A program made the position numbers and the translations under genes. A stretch of DNA of 64,000 nucleotides from contig OZ245920.1 of assembly GCA_965229685.1 (NCBI GenBank), positions 4,278,001 to 4,342,000 of the forward strand, in the 5' to 3' direction. A model generated the notes under the pieces. The model searched no databases. It was not told the DNA's origin and saw only the letters and a list, made by a program, of their open reading frames with translations. This document shows positions 60,164-64,000 of this stretch, piece by piece. How positions within the stretch are numbered: the stretch's first letter is position 1; each line of letters opens with the position of its first letter. The stretch comes from Pacificispira sp033344895. GTDB taxonomy: Bacteria > Pseudomonadota > Alphaproteobacteria > UBA8366 > Aestuariispiraceae.

Positions 60164-62320
60164 TCACTCGGCAGGGGCTTTGCCTTCCTCGGCCGGCGGG
60201 TCGCCGTAGCTTTTCCACTCGTTGCGTCCCCCCCGGTTATCCAGATAGTTGGCCAAAGCCACCACAACAGATCTGTCATACTTTTTATTGCCATCGGACA
60301 GCAGGATATCCAGCGCCTTGTCGAAGCTCATGCCGGCGCGCCAGGCGCGGGCGCTGACCATGCCGACAAAGGCATTGGCGACGGCCGCGATCCGGGCGGT
60401 AACCACAATGTCCTGTCCGGACAATCCATCCGGCGTGCCGCTGCCGTCGAAGTTTTCCTGCAACTGGCGCAGCGTGTCGTAGACCGGGCCGTCGAAATCG
60501 ATGTTCGAGACCAGCTCCGCGCTGGTCAGCACCGACTGCTGGATCATCTTGATTTCTTCGTCGGTCAGACCGCCCTGCTTGGTCAGAACTTCTTCCGGCA
60601 CCGTGATCTTGCCCAGATTCATCAGGCTGCCGGCGATGGCCGCCGTTTCGGTCAGGACATGCTCGATATCCATTTCCTTGGACACCGCCCGGGCGACCTC
60701 GCCGACCCGGACCGAATGGTTGGCGGAGAACGGGTCACGGCGATCGACGACCGAGACCAGGGTGCCGACCAACTGGCGCATCACGGCCTCGCGCTTCTCG
60801 CGCTCCTTCACGCTTTCGGTGATGTCCTGACTGACCATCAGGACGCCGGGCGGGAAATCCTCACGCGCCGGCAGCGGCTGGAAGTCAGAGCGATAGACTT
60901 TCGGCCCATCCTCACCCAGTTCCATCGTATGGGTGACGGTCAGGCGCTCGTTCTTGGCCAGGGCCTCCTTGACCCAGGCGGCAATGCGCTTGCCTTCGAC
61001 CGGACCCAGAATGGCGGAGACATGCTTGTCGAACATGTCTTTGCGGTCCATGCGCGACAGTTCCAGCGCCGTCTTGTTGAACCAGCGGTAATGACCGTTC
61101 TCGTCCAGGATGACGATCGCGTTCGGCTGACTGTCCGTCACCAGGTGCATGAAGTTGCGCTGTCCCTGGAAACGGTTGGCCAGTTCCTCGAACTTGTGCG
61201 CGGCCTCGGTCGCGCGCTGCGACGTGCCGTAATACCAGAGTGCCAGCATCCCGATCAGCACCAGCACGATGATGGCGCCGAAGACGACCATCAGCAGCTG
61301 GATGCGCTCGCGCGATTCCTTCAGCGCCTCGGCCGTGTCGACCTTGTGCAGCAGGGTCCAGGGAACCTGCTGGAAGGCGCGGGAGATCGCCAGGACCTCG
61401 TTGCCGGCATAATCCGTCACCGTCGCGAAGCCGCCCACGGTGCGGACCGCCCAGGCGCCGGCCAGATTCGGCGTGTCGATCGCCAGAGGCTTCTTCAGCG
61501 GCGCGGTGCCGTCGGCCCGCGGTGTCAGATACTCGATCTGGTTCTTGGTCTGACGAACGATCAGCGTCTCGGCGGTTTCCTCCGTCGCGCCCGGCTGCTC
61601 CAGCAGCGGGTAGAGCTCGTCGGCGATTTCCTTGATGCCCAGCACGTAACCCAGCTGCGACTCGGCGCTTTCGTCGGCCTGAATGGCATAGACCGGCACC
61701 AGGAAGGCCATGGAGGGCTTGCCGTCGGCATTCAGGAAGATGTCGGAGACCGCCGATACGCCGCGTTCGGTGCTGTCCAGGAAGGTCCGAACCTCGCCCT
61801 TGATCTGGGGGAAGTTCTCGGTGCGGACGATGTATTCGTAATTCAGGTCGATCAGGGCAAGGCCGTGCGTGCCTTCCTTGGCGATGTTGGCGCCGACCTG
61901 CGGTCCGGTATCCTCCGTGCGGAAGCCGGCCCGGTCGGCCACTACCTCCAGCAAATTGCCGAGATAGCCGAGCTCCGCCTGGGCCTCCTCGCCGCCTCCG
62001 CCGCCGGCCTCATGGAAGACGGTCAGATAGAGCTGCACCGACGCATTGTCGGCGATGCCGCGCAGGTCGCCGGTCTGTTCGTCCAGCCAGCGTTCGATGT
62101 CGGTGAAGCGGCTGTCGATGACGATGGACATGCGGCTTTGCCATTGCCGCATCTCGCGGGCCTGTTCCGACGCCTTGAACTGCAGCATCAGGAAGATGCC
62201 GACGGCGACGAAGATGGCGACACCAACGCCGGTCAGAATCATCTTCATCCGCGCGCTCATGGCTGGTTTGGCGGCCTTGTCGCTGTCCTTCGCGCCGCCG
62301 TCGCTCGTCGTGCTGCTCAC
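60164..62320 (-). CDS. Membrane sensor with dCache-like, PAS and degenerate HD-GYP domains
   Basis: This 718-residue protein has a transmembrane helix at ~28-48, a large periplasmic dCache-like sensor (~60-360), a second helix (~378-402), a coiled-coil, a PAS domain (~425-540, NAIVILDENGHYRWFNKTALELS) and an HD-GYP-like C-terminal domain (~550-700). In that domain the HD dyad region reads SLMNLGKI where LHDIGKI is expected, GYP reads GTP (FDGSGTPDGL), and the second His pair reads LQEN. The phosphodiesterase metal site is therefore lost. It is likely a c-di-GMP receptor or scaffold rather than an enzyme. The GTG at 62320 has GGGGGGA 8 nt upstream. It diverges from a LapG-like protease. Confidence 0.88.
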   Translation of the reverse strand: MSSTTSDGGAKDSDKAAKPAMSARMKMILTGVGVAIFVAVGIFLMLQFKASEQAREMRQWQSRMSIVIDSRFTDIERWLDEQTGDLRGIADNASVQLYLTVFHEAGGGGGEEAQAELGYLGNLLEVVADRAGFRTEDTGPQVGANIAKEGTHGLALIDLNYEYIVRTENFPQIKGEVRTFLDSTERGVSAVSDIFLNADGKPSMAFLVPVYAIQADESAESQLGYVLGIKEIADELYPLLEQPGATEETAETLIVRQTKNQIEYLTPRADGTAPLKKPLAIDTPNLAGAWAVRTVGGFATVTDYAGNEVLAISRAFQQVPWTLLHKVDTAEALKESRERIQLLMVVFGAIIVLVLIGMLALWYYGTSQRATEAAHKFEELANRFQGQRNFMHLVTDSQPNAIVILDENGHYRWFNKTALELSRMDRKDMFDKHVSAILGPVEGKRIAAWVKEALAKNERLTVTHTMELGEDGPKVYRSDFQPLPAREDFPPGVLMVSQDITESVKEREKREAVMRQLVGTLVSVVDRRDPFSANHSVRVGEVARAVSKEMDIEHVLTETAAIAGSLMNLGKITVPEEVLTKQGGLTDEEIKMIQQSVLTSAELVSNIDFDGPVYDTLRQLQENFDGSGTPDGLSGQDIVVTARIAAVANAFVGMVSARAWRAGMSFDKALDILLSDGNKKYDRSVVVALANYLDNRGGRNEWKSYGDPPAEEGKAPAE

Positions 62321-62590
62321 CGGTATTCCCCCCTGATCCCAAAAGGATGCGTGTATCGACGCGGATAATGCCCAAATTCCGCGACAAGGTACACCCTCAC
62401 GTTTTAGCGATATTCGTGCAAATTCCGATCCGTACGCTTGGCAGCCGCAGGGGTTATCAAATATGGTTACCGTCGTCGTTCGGCGGGCTGCGGGCCCCGG
62501 GACGACAAGCGACAGCAACGGGGGTGCCGTGTCGCCGCGTCGGGCGACGTCACGGCATGCCGGGAATTCCGGCGGAGTGGAGTTGATGTC

Positions 62591-63235
62591 ATGATGCGCA
62601 GGATGCCCTTACTGACGGTCGCCGCGGCCTTTTCGGCACTGGTCATGTTGTCGCCCAATGCCGGTGCGGCCAGCGTCAAGCTGTTCGGGACCAAGGAGAT
62701 CAGTTCCAGCAAGCTCGACAAGTTCGAGAAATGGACCGGTGTCCTGGCCCGCTACGGCGGTGAGAAGGGGGCGGAACTGAATGCCTGCCAGATCACCGCG
62801 ACCGAGGCCTGCCACATCGCGAAATGGCGAATCTTCCTGAACAAGCTGAAGAACCATCCGCCCGTCGAGCAGCTGCAATACGTCAACAAGTACCTGAACC
62901 AGTACGCCTATATCCTGGACCCGATCAACTACGGGAAGAAGGATTACTGGGCCACGCCGCGGGAATTCATGTACCGCACCGGCGATTGCGAAGATTACGC
63001 GATCTCGAAATACGTCTCGCTGCTGCATCTCGGCTGGCCCAAGGAGCAGATGCGGATCGTGGTGCTTCAGGACCTGAACCTGAACACGCCGCATGCGATC
63101 CTGGTGGTTTATGTCGACGGCCAGGCCCTGGTCCTCGACAACCAGATCCCGCAGGTCATCGACGCCAGCCGCATCAAGCACTACAAGCCGATCTTCTCGA
63201 TCAACGAAGACCGCTGGTGGCTCCATCGGGGGTAA
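62591..63235 (+). CDS. LapG-like transglutaminase-fold cysteine peptidase (BTLCP family), exported
   Basis: This 214-residue protein has a signal peptide (hydrophobic LLTVAAAFSALVML, cleavage near AGAAS). The mature protein carries the Cys-His-Asp triad of bacterial transglutaminase-like cysteine peptidases: YRTGDCEDYAISKY (Cys133), LNTPHAILVVY and ALVLDNQIP. LapG, the best-known member, cleaves biofilm adhesins and is held by the c-di-GMP receptor LapD. Here the divergent neighbour is a membrane protein with a degenerate HD-GYP domain. No RTX adhesin or LapD gene is seen in the window. ATG at 62591 with an upstream GGAG. Confidence 0.88.
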   Translation: MMRRMPLLTVAAAFSALVMLSPNAGAASVKLFGTKEISSSKLDKFEKWTGVLARYGGEKGAELNACQITATEACHIAKWRIFLNKLKNHPPVEQLQYVNKYLNQYAYILDPINYGKKDYWATPREFMYRTGDCEDYAISKYVSLLHLGWPKEQMRIVVLQDLNLNTPHAILVVYVDGQALVLDNQIPQVIDASRIKHYKPIFSINEDRWWLHRG

Positions 63236-63278
63236 GGCTCCGGCCTCGGCCCGCGACCTTCCCGCACAGCCGTGCCGG

Positions 63279-63490
63279 GTGCCCTCTCCCGGGGGAAGGG
63301 GACTGGCGCTTCTGCGATAGCAGGACTGTTGATCGTTCCGGTACCGCGAGAGCCCGTCGAAGGTTCCTGCTTCCGCAGAAAACGGAGGTGTTCTGGACCG
63401 TCATTCCCGCGGAGTCGGGAATCCGGGGCCGTCTGCACGGGGAGGTCAAGTTTGCATCCTCGTGCTCCTGCAGAAGCAGGGGCCTTCGCG
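63279..63490. repeat. Cluster of palindromic intergenic repeats
   Basis: Contains CCCTCTCCCGGGGGAAGGGG (~63279), a TTCTGCGATAGCAGGA palindrome (~63307), TTCCTGCTTCCGCAGAAAA (~63364), CCGTCATTCCCGCGGAGTCGGG (~63399) and GTGCTCCTGCAGAAGCAGGGGCC (~63461). The same types occur at 38329, 40180 and 45920-46045. No gene is seen in the 63236-63514 gap. Confidence 0.6.
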
Positions 63491-63514
63491 ATATCTGCGC
63501 CTCGCGCGCCCGGT

Positions 63515-64000
63515 TCAATCGCCGCGCAGATACCGCGTCGGCGTGTCGCCCAGGGTTCGGCGGAACATGGCGATGAAGGCGGACGGGCTGTCGTAACCCA
63601 GGTCCAGGGCGACGCTGGTGACCGGCACGCCTTCGGACAGGCGCTCCAGGGCGGCGAGCAGCACGCGCTGCCGGCGCCAGACGCCGAAGCTCATACCGGT
63701 TTCCTTCTGGAACAGGCGGGCCAGGGTACGCGGGGCGGCGCCGCTGATCCTGGCGAAATCTTCGAGACCCCTTCGATCGGCGGGGTCTTCCAGCAGGGCG
63801 TCGGTCACGGCGCGCAGACGGGAATCTTCGGGCAGGGGCAGGTGCAGTTCCGCGGGCGGCGCGGCGCGCATCTGGTCCAGCAGGACGGCCATCAGGCGAC
63901 CCTGCGGGCCGTCTTCCTGCCAGTCACGCGGGAAGGCGGCGGCTTCCAGGATCAACTGGCGCAGCAGCGGGTCGACATTCAGGACAGCGCAGCGATCGGG
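63515..64000 (-). CDS. AraC-family transcriptional regulator (partial, 5' end outside window)
   Basis: The reading frame is open to the window edge. The visible ~161 residues contain the end of a cupin-type effector domain (VLNVDPLLRQLILEAAAFP) and a complete C-terminal AraC DNA-binding domain. The latter has two HTH motifs: FARISGAAPRTLARLFQKETGMSFGVWRRQRVLLAALERL and VTSVALDLGYDSPSAFIAMFRRTLGDTPTRYL. The domain order fits the AraC type with an N-terminal cupin. The target is unknown. Confidence 0.9.
   Translation of the reverse strand, partial: PDRCAVLNVDPLLRQLILEAAAFPRDWQEDGPQGRLMAVLLDQMRAAPPAELHLPLPEDSRLRAVTDALLEDPADRRGLEDFARISGAAPRTLARLFQKETGMSFGVWRRQRVLLAALERLSEGVPVTSVALDLGYDSPSAFIAMFRRTLGDTPTRYLRGD

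Overview
The window is GC-rich, gene-dense chromosomal DNA from an alphaproteobacterium. It encodes a RegB/RegA redox pair, a ChvG/ChvI envelope pair, acetoacetyl-CoA reductase, a DUF1127 protein, a DUF2336 protein, a CbiG-CobJ fusion and an MmcB-type protein. The Rhodospirillales and their relatives are the best guess, but this is inferred from gene content only. Apart from palindromic intergenic repeats there is no phage, plasmid or CRISPR signature. The one mobile-looking unit is a 472-bp element around a GxxExxY gene.

Layout. 1-4.8 kb (minus): rpmI, rplT, pheS and pheT (pheT runs off the left edge), with a parD-parE toxin-antitoxin pair wedged between pheS and pheT. 5-9.9 kb: a HAD nucleotidase, a PAS/GGDEF diguanylate cyclase, a DUF2336 protein and an alpha/beta hydrolase. 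9.9-16.1 kb (minus): an exported protein, a CHASE2 nucleotide cyclase, and a 1063-residue ABC-exporter-like protein with degenerate ATPase motifs and a C-terminal cyclic-nucleotide-binding domain. This is the most unusual protein module in the window. 16.2-21 kb: NAD kinase, small exported proteins, then fdhD, a DgcZ-like diguanylate cyclase and mobA with overlapping ends. 21-28.7 kb (minus): a corrin-ring operon cbiX, unknown, cobH, cobL, cobI, cbiG-cobJ, [GxxExxY element], cobM, mostly joined by 4-nt overlaps. 28.9-33.7 kb: regA/regB, an uncharacterised GNAT-like protein, a methyltransferase and an unknown protein. 33.9-38.2 kb: a PilZ-like protein, a three-subunit cobalt-type nitrile hydratase/thiocyanate hydrolase-like set, azlCD and a formylglycine-type hydrolase. 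38.4-49.9 kb: housekeeping genes (phbB, chvGI, an rRNA/tRNA methyltransferase, an asparaginase, pyrF, trpF) with several repeat clusters. 50-56 kb: LysR, a tiny transcription unit with a strong terminator, an L,D-transpeptidase/YcbK pair and an OmpA-like lipoprotein. 56.3-64 kb: tRNA-Arg(ACG), a c-di-GMP-I riboswitch upstream of a small membrane protein, mmcB, hldE, a metallophosphoesterase, a membrane sensor with a degenerate HD-GYP domain, a LapG-like protease and a partial AraC regulator.

Themes. Second-messenger signalling recurs: two GGDEF enzymes with inhibitory sites, a PilZ-like protein, a c-di-GMP riboswitch, a degenerate HD-GYP protein beside a LapG-like protease, and a cyclase paired with a cNMP-binding membrane protein. 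Cobalt is a second theme: CbiX with a long His-rich tail, the cob operon, and a Co-type CTLCSC metalloenzyme with a His-rich leader.

Two loci (21764-22235 and 49091-49306) carry related inverted repeats. In both, the repeat has been read into the C-terminus of the adjacent gene. Product calls rest on motif recognition by eye; no database search was run.
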